Below are positions 7,726 to 16,557 of a stretch of 64,000 nt of DNA, piece after piece. Made by a program: the position numbers and the translations under genes. The notes beneath the pieces are model-generated. The model ran no database searches, was not told the DNA's origin, and was given only the letters and a program-made list of their open reading frames with translations. The DNA is from Deltaproteobacteria bacterium (GTDB lineage Bacteria > Myxococcota_A > Polyangia > Polyangiales > Polyangiaceae): the NCBI GenBank assembly GCA_003235365.1, contig QJWJ01000115.1, positions 1-64,000 of the forward strand. Reading direction: 5' to 3'. Every line of letters starts with the position of its first letter. Within the stretch, counting starts at the first letter, position 1.

Positions 7726-9693
7726 TTGACGCCACTCACCAACCCGAAAGTCTTGGTCGCCCTGCTCGCTGGGGGCCCACTCATCGCTTGCAACCTCATG
7801 GCTTGCAACGCGTTCGACGAACCCAACGCAGGCGAATCGCGCCAGGTACGCCTGGTGCCCGTAGATGAACGCCCTGCCGTGCAGTCCGACGTCAAAGCGC
7901 TCCCCGTCTCGGGCGGCACATTGCTGGCACTGGATAACGGCGGCGGAGTCATTGCATCCGATCCCAGTCGAGACTTGATCAGCGTCAGTGACGGCAACAC
8001 CGTCACGAACATCGAGCTGGCAGACGGAACCGAGCCAGGGCGCATGACTCACTTGGGAGGTGCAGCCTTCGCCGTGGTCCTGCGGGGTACCGGGGAGATT
8101 GCCACGTACGGTGGGCTCGATGCCGGTGAACCGACGGAAGGGTGGCGGACCAAGGTCTGCAAGGCGCCGCGCGGTCTCGATTTCGAGCTGCCAACGTCGC
8201 GCGTCCACGTGGCTTGCGCCGAAGGCAAGTTGGTCAGCCTGGACGCCACCACCGGCGAAGTCGTCGAACAGTTCACGCTCCCGACCGACGTCCGCGACGT
8301 CGTGGCCGCCGACGGCAGGTTGTACGTGAGTCGCTTCCGCTCGGCAGAGGTGTTGTTCGTGGAGAACGGCGAGGTCACCAAGACAGTGACTCTGCCGACC
8401 GTGCGAACCAGCCAGTCTGCGGGTTCTGAAGTCACCCAGCGCATGCAACCCACCGTGGCGTGGCGCATGCAGCGCGCTCCGGGTGGTGGTGTGTTGGTCG
8501 TCCACCAGCGCGCGAGCCTGGATGAGGTCGCCGTCGATCCCCCCGAGGCGGATGACGAGAACGGCAACGAATCCGGAAGCCCGTACGGTGGCTCGGGAGG
8601 CAGCCTCGACTGCGCGGGCATCGTTCAGTCTGGCGTGACGATGGTCACCGCGGAGGGCGCTCGGCTGACCACCAACTCGCTCTCGGGAACCGTCCTTCCC
8701 GTCGACTTGGCGGTCTCCCCCAACGGTGCGCAATTCGCCGTGGCCAACGCAGGTCCAGCCGACAGAGAAGTGCCGCAGTCTACCGTCGCAACCATCTTCG
8801 GTAGCGAGGGTCCGGTGCCGCAGGGTACCCCCTCGCTGCTCTCGAATCCGAGCGTCTCGCTCTTCAGCATGAGCGCGTTCATGCCCGTGCCCGAGTCAGG
8901 CGAGCTGCTCGTCGGCTGTGAGGGCGGCGTCGCGCTGGATCAGGACCAGCCGGCGACCGCAGTCGCGTTCAGCGGCTCGGACGTCGTGGCTCAGCGGTTC
9001 GCTCAGGCCAAGCTCACCCACTTCCAACCCTCTGGCGTCGCGGAAACTCCGCTGTCCGACGTCGTCATCGACGATACGGGGCACGAGTTGTTCCATCGGG
9101 ATACCGGCGGCGGTCTCGCCTGTGCGGCGTGCCACCCCGAGGGCACCGACGATGGCCACGTCTGGACCTTTACGGGTCTCGGTCCACGGCGAACGCAGAA
9201 CCTGGCTGTGCCCCTCGCGGAAACCGCCCCGTTCCACTGGGACGGCGATCTGCCGAACGTTTCATCGCTGATGGACGAAGTATTCGTGGAGCGGATGGGC
9301 GGCGCGTTCCAGAGCCAGCCACGTCTAGACGTGTTGCAGCACTGGCTGTTCACCGCGCCAGAGACGCTCAAGGTGAGCGACCTCGACGCATCCGCTGAGC
9401 GCGGCAAAGAGTTGTTCGAGTCGGTCGAAGTGGGCTGCGCAAGTTGCCACACGGGCGGAGCCCTGACCGACAACGAGAGCTACGACGTCGGCACCGCCGC
9501 GGGCAAGCGCCTGCAAGTGCCGTCGCTAGTCGGCATCGGCGCGCACCCGCCATACATGCACGACGGTTGCGCCAAGACGCTCCGTGAACGCTTCGACGAC
9601 GAAGCGTGCGGCGGCGGTGACGCGCACGGTCGTACGTCGCAGCTGGAGACTGGTCAGGTCGACGACCTGGTCGCGTACATGCGAACCCTGTAA
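7726..9693 (+). CDS. Two-haem c-type cytochrome lipoprotein with beta-propeller-like N-terminal part
   Basis: The 655-residue product has a hydrophobic leader with two possible lipobox cysteines (LIACNLMAC), so it is probably a membrane-anchored periplasmic protein. Residues of about 40-430 contain repeated short strand patterns of the kind seen in seven-bladed propellers. Two haem-attachment motifs follow: CAACH (LACAACHPEG, about residue 465) and CASCH (GCASCHTGG, about residue 568). The spacing recalls di-haem peroxidase/MauG-like C-terminal domains. Likely role: electron transfer or a secreted haem oxidation reaction; partners are unknown. The ribosome-binding sequence AGGAGG (7714-7719) abuts an ATG at 7720 with no spacer but sits six bases before the in-frame TTG at 7726, so TTG is taken as the start. 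A strong terminator follows the stop. Confidence 0.85.
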   Translation: MTPLTNPKVLVALLAGGPLIACNLMACNAFDEPNAGESRQVRLVPVDERPAVQSDVKALPVSGGTLLALDNGGGVIASDPSRDLISVSDGNTVTNIELADGTEPGRMTHLGGAAFAVVLRGTGEIATYGGLDAGEPTEGWRTKVCKAPRGLDFELPTSRVHVACAEGKLVSLDATTGEVVEQFTLPTDVRDVVAADGRLYVSRFRSAEVLFVENGEVTKTVTLPTVRTSQSAGSEVTQRMQPTVAWRMQRAPGGGVLVVHQRASLDEVAVDPPEADDENGNESGSPYGGSGGSLDCAGIVQSGVTMVTAEGARLTTNSLSGTVLPVDLAVSPNGAQFAVANAGPADREVPQSTVATIFGSEGPVPQGTPSLLSNPSVSLFSMSAFMPVPESGELLVGCEGGVALDQDQPATAVAFSGSDVVAQRFAQAKLTHFQPSGVAETPLSDVVIDDTGHELFHRDTGGGLACAACHPEGTDDGHVWTFTGLGPRRTQNLAVPLAETAPFHWDGDLPNVSSLMDEVFVERMGGAFQSQPRLDVLQHWLFTAPETLKVSDLDASAERGKELFESVEVGCASCHTGGALTDNESYDVGTAAGKRLQVPSLVGIGAHPPYMHDGCAKTLRERFDDEACGGGDAHGRTSQLETGQVDDLVAYMRTL

Positions 9694-9717
9694 ATTCCGT
9701 ATTGGGTGATCCGGATG

Positions 9718-9751
9718 ACGTCGCTGCCGCTTCTGCGGTGGCGACGTTTTT
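9718..9751 (+). terminator. Rho-independent terminator after the cytochrome gene
   Basis: The arms ACGTCGC and GCGACGT enclose a second stem CCGC/GCGG with loop TTCT. The internal TG/TG pairs can form G-U wobbles, and the hairpin runs directly into TTTTT (9747-9751). It lies 24 bases after the stop codon of the upstream gene. Confidence 0.85.
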
Positions 9752-9824
9752 CGTGCGGGACGCGAGAAGACCCTCGGCGTCCGCACTCGAAGTGACGTCG
9801 CCCGGCGAACGGTGAGGTCGCTCG

Positions 9825-10529
9825 TCAGTCCCCAATCCGACTGCCCAACCACACCTGCTCGACCATGTGGGTCGCGCCGCGTTGCGCAAAACGGGGCTCG
9901 TCGGCAAGGATGTCGCGCTCGTCGCGCAGGGTGAGCTCGAAGACGCCGTGGCAATGTTCTTCGAGTTCCGCGACCTCGATCGAGTGCGGAGGGCCACTGC
10001 CGATGTCGTGCACGAAGTTGACGAGCAACAGTCGCGCGCCGCGTCGGCTCAATGCGTGCAGTTGCTCGATGTATTGCCTGCGTCGTGACGGTTCAATCGC
10101 GACCAGTGCCGCGCGATCATAGATGAAGTCACTCGGGGTGACGCTCGCCGGCGTCAGCGCGAAGAAGTCGGCGACGTAAAACTCCAAGCGCGCCGCGTCG
10201 AAGCGCGAGACGTCACCCGCCGTCGTGATGTGGGGCTCGAGACCTCGTTCTTCGAAGTATTCTTCCGCCGCAGAGCGGACGAACTCGACGCCCCGCACGG
10301 TATGGCCACGTTCGGCAAGCCATTGGAGATCGTGACTCTTGCCGCACAATGGCACGAGGACCGAGCCTCCCGAGTCCGCGACGTCGGCCCAGTGAGCCAA
10401 CAGGGCGGGGTTGGGACGGTCGAGGTGAAATCCGATTTGCCCCGAACTCCAGCGGGACTCCCAGAACGAGTACTGCACCGCACGCAGATAATGCAGGAAC
10501 GGGCCGCTGTCCACCTGGACACTGAACAT
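9825..10529 (-). CDS. tpm: Thiopurine S-methyltransferase family protein
   Basis: The 234-residue product is an S-adenosylmethionine-dependent methyltransferase of the thiopurine methyltransferase family. Hallmarks are the N-terminal FWESRWSSGQIGFHL, which matches the family's conserved WxxxWxxGxxxFH region, and the SAM-binding LVPLCGKSHDLQWLAERGH. In bacteria such enzymes methylate thiopurines and also selenium or tellurium species; the physiological substrate here is open. The start at 10529 (MFSVQVDSG) is chosen because homology begins about there; the longer in-frame version would run antisense through the neighbouring gene. It is divergent from the AlkB-like gene with only 21 bases between the two start codons, so their promoters must overlap each other's 5' ends. 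Confidence 0.92.
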   Translation of the reverse strand: MFSVQVDSGPFLHYLRAVQYSFWESRWSSGQIGFHLDRPNPALLAHWADVADSGGSVLVPLCGKSHDLQWLAERGHTVRGVEFVRSAAEEYFEERGLEPHITTAGDVSRFDAARLEFYVADFFALTPASVTPSDFIYDRAALVAIEPSRRRQYIEQLHALSRRGARLLLVNFVHDIGSGPPHSIEVAELEEHCHGVFELTLRDERDILADEPRFAQRGATHMVEQVWLGSRIGD

Positions 10530-10550
10530 ATAATCAGTCAGGGTTCGCCC

Positions 10551-11213
10551 ATGCAGCTGCAACTCTTCTCCGCCGCCGCACCGTCCATCGACGACCGGTT
10601 TGCCAAGCTCGACCGGATTCAGCTCGACCCCCACAGCTGGATCGATTTCGCGCCGCGTTGGATGCAGCGGCACGACTTGGTCTACGAACAATTGAAGCAA
10701 GACATCGCCTGGCAGCAACAGCGAACGATGATGTACGAGCGCGAGGTGGACGTACCACGCCTGCTTGGCAAGCTCGACGACACCTTGCACCCGTTGATCA
10801 GCGCCGCTGCCAGAGCCCTATCGCTGAGGTATCGGCGCCACCTCGATGCCATCTCCCTCGCCTACTACCGAGATGGGCGAGACAGCGTGGCCATGCACGG
10901 CGACAAGCTCGAACGGCGCGACGACTCAATCGTCGCGGTGTTGTCCCTGGGCTGTGAACGCACGTTTCTCGTCAAACCGCGCGCCGGCGGTCCCTCGCAG
11001 CGGTTACGCCCCGGCGAAGGCGACTTGCTCGTCATGGGGGGCCGGTGCCAGCAAGATTGGCTGCACGGAGTACCCAAGGCCACGAACGTCGGCCCTCGGA
11101 TCGCCGTGATGTTCCGCGAGACGTCAGGCCCACTCGCAACCGTTCGCCCGTCCGTTGGGCGAGTCCATGCACCCGGCCATGGTCCCGCGGCTCAGCGGAG
11201 CTTGGCGAGCTGA
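10551..11213 (+). CDS. AlkB-like 2-oxoglutarate/Fe(II)-dependent dioxygenase
   Basis: The 220-residue product matches AlkB-type oxygenases, which remove alkyl groups from nucleic acids. The Fe(II)-binding His-x-Asp is in MHGDK, the distal His is in WLHGVPK, and the 2-oxoglutarate-binding Arg pair is in GPRIAVMFRET. The substrate lid region contains YYRDGRDSVAMHGD, characteristic of the bacterial AlkB2/3-like branch. Length fits the family. An in-frame start about 107 codons upstream lies inside the opposite-strand methyltransferase gene and is rejected in favour of ATG 10551. The divergent arrangement with the methyltransferase suggests a shared role in handling alkylating or toxic small molecules, which is inference. 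Confidence 0.9.
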   Translation: MQLQLFSAAAPSIDDRFAKLDRIQLDPHSWIDFAPRWMQRHDLVYEQLKQDIAWQQQRTMMYEREVDVPRLLGKLDDTLHPLISAAARALSLRYRRHLDAISLAYYRDGRDSVAMHGDKLERRDDSIVAVLSLGCERTFLVKPRAGGPSQRLRPGEGDLLVMGGRCQQDWLHGVPKATNVGPRIAVMFRETSGPLATVRPSVGRVHAPGHGPAAQRSLAS

Positions 11214-11282
11214 TCAGGCCGTCACGGACGCCGGGGCGTCCAAAACGAGGGCTATCTACACAGAATTGGCCTGCGGCTTTCA

Positions 11283-11921
11283 ATGGTGCGACGATGGCCC
11301 ATCGTGAACCGTCGATCCTTGCTGGGTGCGGCCCAGGCCACGTGGTTGCTATGGCTTTGCAGTGGTTGCCAGGCCTCCGCTTCCGCTCAGGCGCGGGCGA
11401 GCTCCGACTCCAACGCGGAACTGCAGGCCCAGGGGTTCGCCGACTTCGACGAAGCCGCGATTGAAGACGAGGCCGGTAGCGTTGGGGAGTTCGCCGAGAA
11501 CACGAACGCGCCGAGCGGCGGAGCGCTGCTCGGCGCTCGCCACGACGTCTTCGTGCGAGCTGAACCCGTGGAGAATTGCCGGTGCATTTCGGCCGTCGCG
11601 GGTCAACCGAACGATCCACGTCTCGGTTGGGAGTCACGGGTGCCACGCATCGACGAGAACAACCAGCTGGTGTTCGCCTTCCGAATGGCCAACTGCGGAG
11701 AGTCGAACGATGAGGGGTCGGGCGTTGCCTATCGAGGCTACCGCAAGGTCGAAGCGAACGTCGTCGTCATGGTCGAAGCGGCGGTTGCCGGTCGCCCGCA
11801 GATCCGCGGCGCGATCATCCCGCGGCCGCTGAGCGGCGGCCAACTACTCGTCGAGCCATTCCCCCAAAGCATGAGCCTGGGTCAGTCGCTCACCGGCGGC
11901 TCTTGCACCATCGAGTTCTGA
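11283..11921 (+). CDS. Putative lipoprotein, unknown function
   Basis: The 212-residue product has a twin-arginine-like basic start (VRRWPIVNRRSLLGAA), a hydrophobic stretch and a lipobox LCSGC, so it is probably an exported lipoprotein. An acidic linker (about 50-75) is followed by a compact domain of alternating strands with cysteines in ENCRCIS, MANCGES and GGSCTIEF that could form disulfides in the periplasm. No named family is recognised. It stands alone after the AlkB-like gene, 70 bases downstream. Its stop codon is followed closely by a sequence that is repeated elsewhere in the window. Confidence 0.75.
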   Translation: MVRRWPIVNRRSLLGAAQATWLLWLCSGCQASASAQARASSDSNAELQAQGFADFDEAAIEDEAGSVGEFAENTNAPSGGALLGARHDVFVRAEPVENCRCISAVAGQPNDPRLGWESRVPRIDENNQLVFAFRMANCGESNDEGSGVAYRGYRKVEANVVVMVEAAVAGRPQIRGAIIPRPLSGGQLLVEPFPQSMSLGQSLTGGSCTIEF

Positions 11922-11924
11922 ATG

Positions 11925-11951
11925 GGCGAGCACGATTGTGGGGCAGTTTCT
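11925..11951 (+). repeat. Intergenic repeat, copy 1
   Basis: The sequence GGCGAGCACGATTGT, then one variable base, GGGC, an extra A and GTTTCT recurs at 53552-53577. Both copies sit within 15 bases of a stop codon on the plus strand, between convergent genes. Confidence 0.6.
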
Positions 11952-11977
11952 CGGGCCCCCGTTTGGTGAGGGCCCGA
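11951..11977. terminator. Stem-loop between convergent genes
   Basis: TCGGGCCC (11951-11958) pairs perfectly with GGGCCCGA (11970-11977) across an 11-base loop. There is no T-run, so it may act as a transcript 3' end stabiliser rather than a classic terminator. It lies between the lipoprotein gene and glyA. Confidence 0.45.
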
Positions 11978-12059
11978 AGACCCGAATCCCACCGGTTCGG
12001 CTCCGAGCGCGACTCGCCGCAACCGCGTGAGGCGAACACCCCACGCGGTCAGGATCCGT

Positions 12060-13550
12060 TCAAAGACCGTTCAGTTCGGGGTACAAGAGGAAACTCTGCA
12101 GCAGAGCAGCGACGCGCGACCGAGCCTGCTCTGCGATGCCGTCGGGCAGCTCGTACTTCGCGGGTGACGGCGTACCCTTCGCGGTCGTGCCGGGCTTGGT
12201 ATTGGAGAGCACCAGCTTGACCACTGCAGCGATCTCGCCCATTTCGCGCGGCCCCATGCCGAGGGTCGTCGTCGCCGGAGTGCCAAAGCGCAGACCGCTA
12301 GTGTACCAAGGGCCGTTCGGGTCTTGGGGCAGAGAGTTGCGATTGAGCGTCACGCCACACTCGCGCAATGCAGACTCCGCTTGACGCCCTGTCAGGCCGA
12401 AGCTCTTGCTGACGTCCACCAGCAACAGGTGATTGTCGGTTCCGCCCGTGAGCACCACCATACCTTGCTCGATACACGCCGCCGCCAACGCCTGGGAGTT
12501 GGTGACAATCCGCTGCGCATAGTCGGCAAAGTCGGGGGACAGCGCCTCTTTGAAGGCCACCGCCTTGGCACAGATCACATGCGGCAAGGGCCCACCGAGG
12601 ACGGCGGGGCAGCCCTTGTCGACGTATTCGGCGAACTCCGACTGACACAACACGATGCCGCCGCGCGGTCCACGCAGCGTCTTGTGGGTCGTCGACGTCA
12701 CGACGTGCGCGTGAGCCACGGGATCGAAATTGCCTGTGAACACCTTGCCGGCGACGAGTCCGGCAAAATGCGCCATGTCGACCATGAACGTGGCCCCCAC
12801 GTCATCAGCCATCTGCCGCATCTTGGCAAAGTCGAGCTTGCGCGGGTACGCGCTGTAACCCGCCAGCAAGATGCGCGGTTTGAGCTCTTTGACCTGCTTG
12901 GCGAGGGCATCGAGATCGACGATACCCGTCGCGGGATCGACGCTGTAAGAGTGGGCATCGAACATCTGCCCGGAAACGTTGTACCGGTAACCGTGGGTGA
13001 GGTGCCCGCCGGAGTAGTAATCGAGACCCAACAGTTTCTGACCATGCAGTGCTTGACGCACCTGCGCCCATTGCTCGGCACTCAGCTTGGCGAGGTTCTG
13101 CTCGCCGAATTTGTCCAACAGCGGCTTTTGCACGGTGGCGGCGAGGATCGCCGAAAACGCGACCATGTTCGCGTCAGCGCCGGAGTGAGGCTGCACGTAG
13201 GCATGCTGAGCGCCGAACAGCTCGCACGCCAGCCGCCCGGCTTCCAGCTCGACTACGTCGACGTTGTCACAACCCGCGTAGAATCGATGACCGGCGTAAC
13301 CCTCGGCGTACTTGTCCGTAAACCAGTTGCCCTGTGCAAGTTGGACGGAGAGTGAGCTGTAATTCTCACTGGCAATGAGCTTCAGACTGCGTCGCTGATC
13401 TCGCAACTCGCCGACGATGGCGTCAGCAACGAGAGGCGAGACGGATTCGACCTGATCGAGCGCGGCCAAGCAGGCGACAGCGGCGGGGTCTGGGGCTTTG
13501 CCCTCCAAACCTTGGAGGTAACCCATCAATCGAGATGCGCGTTCGGACAT
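12060..13550 (-). CDS. glyA: Serine hydroxymethyltransferase
   Basis: This PLP enzyme interconverts serine and glycine while loading one-carbon units onto tetrahydrofolate. The 496-residue product contains [12 protein letters not shown], the folate-site region [15 protein letters not shown], the PLP-stacking region [10 protein letters not shown], and the PLP-lysine motif [15 protein letters not shown]. It is longer than the common 410-430-residue enzyme, mainly through a longer N-terminus and an insertion near 190-230 ([17 protein letters not shown]); extended forms of this kind are known. The ATG at 13550 follows an AGGAG ribosome-binding site. Upstream is a ZTP riboswitch, which directly links expression to one-carbon status. 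The gene converges on the lipoprotein gene at its 3' end. Confidence 0.97.
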   Translation of the reverse strand: MSERASRLMGYLQGLEGKAPDPAAVACLAALDQVESVSPLVADAIVGELRDQRRSLKLIASENYSSLSVQLAQGNWFTDKYAEGYAGHRFYAGCDNVDVVELEAGRLACELFGAQHAYVQPHSGADANMVAFSAILAATVQKPLLDKFGEQNLAKLSAEQWAQVRQALHGQKLLGLDYYSGGHLTHGYRYNVSGQMFDAHSYSVDPATGIVDLDALAKQVKELKPRILLAGYSAYPRKLDFAKMRQMADDVGATFMVDMAHFAGLVAGKVFTGNFDPVAHAHVVTSTTHKTLRGPRGGIVLCQSEFAEYVDKGCPAVLGGPLPHVICAKAVAFKEALSPDFADYAQRIVTNSQALAAACIEQGMVVLTGGTDNHLLLVDVSKSFGLTGRQAESALRECGVTLNRNSLPQDPNGPWYTSGLRFGTPATTTLGMGPREMGEIAAVVKLVLSNTKPGTTAKGTPSPAKYELPDGIAEQARSRVAALLQSFLLYPELNGL

Positions 13551-13614
13551 GGTACTCCTACTGAGGTTGATGCAGCTGGCGGGTGCGCCGTCGCTGCTGG
13601 GTCGAGAACGAATC

Positions 13615-13690
13615 AGCCCAGGCGCACGGCTTGTCAGCCCTCGAGCTCCACCGTGGTCGTCCACGCAAGTCGCCAGTCACTCGAGTTGCC
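13615..13690 (-). ncRNA. ZTP (pfl) riboswitch upstream of glyA
   Basis: On the minus strand the leader shows the full pfl aptamer layout. P1 is CUCGAG (13685-13680) with CUCGAG (13645-13640). It encloses UGACUGGCG (13679-13671) and the P2 hairpin CGUGG-ACGA-CCACG (13665-13652). A small P3 hairpin GGCU-GACA-AGCC (13639-13628) follows. The conserved GCGCCUGGGC (13625-13616) supplies the CGCC that forms the pseudoknot with GGCG. This class binds ZTP/ZMP, which signals shortage of 10-formyl-tetrahydrofolate, and commonly controls glyA, folD and purH. Downstream, CUGGG of the aptamer can pair with CCCAG about 15 bases later and no U-run is present, suggesting control of translation initiation. Confidence 0.92.
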
Positions 13691-13693
13691 GAG

Positions 13694-13722
13694 TAAATAG
13701 ACCCAGCAGATGGACGGGTCAA
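13694..13722 (-). promoter_or_regulatory. Sigma-70-type promoter of the glyA transcript
   Basis: On the minus strand TTGACC (13722-13717) and TATTTA (13699-13694) are 17 bases apart. The predicted start near 13687 lies immediately before the riboswitch aptamer, which supports both calls. Confidence 0.65.
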
Positions 13723-13801
13723 CGGTTGGCTGCCTTGACCCTTCGGCTCGGTTGGGCGAAACCTGCGCTTACGCCCTCGCAACACCTCCAGCCGGCCGCA
13801 A

Positions 13802-16087
13802 ATGACCGAATCCAACCACACTTCCCGTCCTCCCGAGGCGCCCTGCCCCGGCGAACAGCTGTCTGTTTCGGAGCGCATCGCCGTCGGGCTTTTGAGCTCG
13901 GTGCAAGCGGCGTTGTTCGGTTGGGCCGCGTGGGCGCTACCGTGGCAAAGCTGGACGATTTTCTCACTGCTATCTGGGCTGCTGGCCGTCTTGCACGCCG
14001 CCACCGCCGGCGCCGCGTTGCTCCGGCTGACCGTTGACCAGACACTTTGGAAGAGCTCGAGCTTGACGGGGCTCGCATTGCTGGCAGTGGTGAGCTGGCA
14101 AGCCTTTACGGGTGGTGCCTACGTGGCATCGCTGTACGGCTCCTTGGGTGAGGGGCTGTTTGCAGCCATGCTGGCCATCTGGGGGTTGTTCGTTTTGGTC
14201 ACTTTGCCGACTGCATGCTGGGCGTTGGTTCGAACCCGCCGTGCGGCGCCTCGTCTCGGGAAGCTTCCTTGGGTGGGCGGCGCATCGCTTTGTGCCGTGG
14301 TCGGCATCGGTAGCGGCGCACAGGTGCCTCTGGCCCGCGCCCGCGTAGTCGCCGTTCCGATGGATGCGGCGATGACGATCGCACAGCTCGACGTCGAGTT
14401 CGATTCTCTACCACAGAGCGGCAAAGCGACGGGCGCGACTGCTGCTCCCGTAACGCGCCGTGGTCCTGCAGTCTGCAAACGTCCCCCGAGCAGCGACGAA
14501 CTGACCCTCGTTGCAACCTTCGAACGACGCGACAAGCCGGGGTTTCGCTCCGTCTGCCGCCAAGGCACCGAGTTGCCGCAACTCGTCACCGAAGTGGGCG
14601 ACGAAATCGCTCAGCATGCGGCGAAGCATCCGGTGAAGCTCGACTTGATCAGAGCCGTGGCGCGTGCAGACCGCGGCCCCGCTTGGACGCATTCCTTCGA
14701 CTTGCGTCCGGGCCTGGACGGCGTGTGCCTGGATCGACGTTGCTTCATGCCGTGGCAGTTGTTGGTTCGGGGTGCCTTTCTGGAGCACCGCCCCCTGGAC
14801 TTCATCGGCGATCTGAAGTTCGGCACCTCCGCACGAGAGATGCGGCGTTTCTTGCTCCCACGAAACGAGAAGAACGAATCGAACGGAGAGTACGGCGACC
14901 TGTTGCGGATCGAAACGCACAGTTGGATCTGGTCTGACTCGGGGCTGATCGAACTGAATCGCCTGCGCCCCAAGGACGAGCCCGTCGACACCCAGTCCAT
15001 CAGCGCCGGGGCAAGCGCCGCACAGAACCACATCGTACGCGCACAACTCAAGAGTGGGAAGTTCCGCTACCTCCTTCACCCCTTCAGCGGAAAGAAGCAA
15101 ACCAAGTCTTTCAGCTTGGCCCGCCAAGCCGGCACACTGCTGGTCTTGTGTGAACTGGGCGAGCGCACTGACGCCGTCGAACGAACCATAGAACGCGGCC
15201 TGGCGCTCATGAAGGGACTGGAACGCCGGGGGAACGCCTTCTCTGGCCTGGCTCAGAACGCAAAGTCCGAGGAGGTAACGGCGGAGGATTCGGTGCTTCC
15301 CCTGGTCGCGTTCACCCAGTGCCGCAGCCGCGTCGGCAGCAGGTTCGATGCGACAATCGCCGGCTTGACCCGTTTCGTGCAGCGCAGTCAACGGAGCAAC
15401 GGCAGCTTCGCGCCGGCGCTCACGCTGAAGGACGGCGCACCAGTCGCTGGCCCCGAACCGTTGTTTGCCCCAGGCCAAGCGATTCTCGCGCTCGCCCTGG
15501 TCGAAGCACTCCAACGCAGTGCGGAGCTGCCAGCCCTTCCAGACCCCGAATCGTTGGAAGAGATGCGCTTGCGCGCGATGCGTCACGTCGCTCGAGACCA
15601 CTGGCCCGCAGGCGTATACCCCTACTTCTTCGTAGAAGAGAACTGGCACTGCCTGGCGGCACGCGCGTCGCTGGGCCTACGGCGGGACGAAGAGTACGAG
15701 CGATTCTGCACGGACTACGTCCAGTTCAAATCGCGGCTCATCCTGGACGAGGACAGCCGCGTCGACTCGGTGTTCGTCGGCGGCTATGGCTTCGGCAACG
15801 TCATCCCACCCCACAACACCGCGACGGCCGGATTCGGCGAAGCGCTATCGGCAGCGATGGCGGTCAAGCACGCCCGCGGCGAGGACATCGAAGCGGACAA
15901 ACGACTACTGACCTCCGTTCTGCGATTCCTGCTGAGGCAGCAGTGGTCCCAAAGGAACTGCTTCGGCTGCGTGCCCGACGCCTTGGGTGCGGTCTCCGAA
16001 CACACCCATTCACCCATAACACGCATCGACTTCGTCCAACATACCTGGGCGGCGTTGGGCCATGGTTCGGAAGCGCTCTCGTTGTGA
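13802..16087 (+). CDS. Membrane protein with C-terminal alpha/alpha-toroid-like domain
   Basis: The 761-residue product has about four to five transmembrane segments in its first 185 residues (for example FSLLSGLLAVLHAATAGAALL). A mixed extracytoplasmic region follows (about 190-410), then a long helical region (about 420-761) with repeats such as NGSFAPAL and WPAGVYPYFFVEENWHC. The pattern recalls alpha/alpha-toroid enzymes (terpenoid-cyclase or glycan-epimerase folds), but I do not recognise a specific family. Conserved-looking Cys, His and aromatic residues near the end (NCFGCVPDALG, HTHSPITRIDFVQH) suggest a ligand site. Its stop overlaps the GTG of a small membrane-protein gene (GTGA, 16084-16087). 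It is the first gene of an apparent four-gene operon with an HTTM protein and an AmpG-like transporter. Confidence 0.8.
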   Translation: MTESNHTSRPPEAPCPGEQLSVSERIAVGLLSSVQAALFGWAAWALPWQSWTIFSLLSGLLAVLHAATAGAALLRLTVDQTLWKSSSLTGLALLAVVSWQAFTGGAYVASLYGSLGEGLFAAMLAIWGLFVLVTLPTACWALVRTRRAAPRLGKLPWVGGASLCAVVGIGSGAQVPLARARVVAVPMDAAMTIAQLDVEFDSLPQSGKATGATAAPVTRRGPAVCKRPPSSDELTLVATFERRDKPGFRSVCRQGTELPQLVTEVGDEIAQHAAKHPVKLDLIRAVARADRGPAWTHSFDLRPGLDGVCLDRRCFMPWQLLVRGAFLEHRPLDFIGDLKFGTSAREMRRFLLPRNEKNESNGEYGDLLRIETHSWIWSDSGLIELNRLRPKDEPVDTQSISAGASAAQNHIVRAQLKSGKFRYLLHPFSGKKQTKSFSLARQAGTLLVLCELGERTDAVERTIERGLALMKGLERRGNAFSGLAQNAKSEEVTAEDSVLPLVAFTQCRSRVGSRFDATIAGLTRFVQRSQRSNGSFAPALTLKDGAPVAGPEPLFAPGQAILALALVEALQRSAELPALPDPESLEEMRLRAMRHVARDHWPAGVYPYFFVEENWHCLAARASLGLRRDEEYERFCTDYVQFKSRLILDEDSRVDSVFVGGYGFGNVIPPHNTATAGFGEALSAAMAVKHARGEDIEADKRLLTSVLRFLLRQQWSQRNCFGCVPDALGAVSEHTHSPITRIDFVQHTWAALGHGSEALSL

Positions 16088-16557
16088 CCCAGCGGCTACG
16101 CAAACGCGATCGACTCGTGGGACTCGGCACCTGGGTCTCGGTGACCGCAGCCATGCTGTGGCCGACCTTGGGCCCGCTCAGCGACGACTCGTTCCCCTTG
16201 TCGACCTACCCCATGTTCGCCGCACACCGCGGTCAACCGATACTCCACAAGTTGGTTGGAATCGATCCGCGGGGCGAACGGCGATCAGTCCCCCCGCGGC
16301 TGTTGGGCACGAGCGAAGTCCTTCAAGCCAAAGCGTTGATCGACGCCGCAGCCCGCAACAAGCGCAAACGAATGCGTCTGTGCAAGAGCGTTGCTGAACG
16401 CGCGGCGCGCGACTCGGAATATTCGGATGTCACCGAGCTGCAACTGTTGCGATTGCGCTACGACCCCATCGAGTACTTCGTCCAGGGCCCTGAACCGATT
16501 GAGCGGCGCGTGCTCGCACGTTGCAACGTGCCCCACGAGGGGCGGGCGCAGCGATGA
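16084..16557 (+). CDS. Small membrane-anchored protein of an HTTM operon
   Basis: This 157-residue gene is identified from its start and stop overlaps. The GTG at 16084 overlaps the preceding TGA, and its own TGA overlaps the ATG of the next gene (ATGA, 16554-16557). The product has one hydrophobic segment near the N-terminus (LVGLGTWVSVTAAMLWPTL) followed by the phrase FPLSTYPMFA, which in my experience accompanies HTTM-domain genes. The remainder is basic, soluble and probably extracytoplasmic. No enzymatic motif is visible. Double overlap with both neighbours argues for stoichiometric co-translation and a complex with them. The reading frame is open upstream to 15319 but that part is antisense-like shadow within the first gene. 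Confidence 0.8.
   Translation: MTQRLRKRDRLVGLGTWVSVTAAMLWPTLGPLSDDSFPLSTYPMFAAHRGQPILHKLVGIDPRGERRSVPPRLLGTSEVLQAKALIDAAARNKRKRMRLCKSVAERAARDSEYSDVTELQLLRLRYDPIEYFVQGPEPIERRVLARCNVPHEGRAQR

Noticed and set aside
15319..16083. Upstream extension of the small STYPMFA protein frame
   Set aside because: It overlaps the toroid-domain gene entirely and is Arg-rich in the manner of out-of-frame GC-rich DNA; GTGA overlap fixes the start at 16084.
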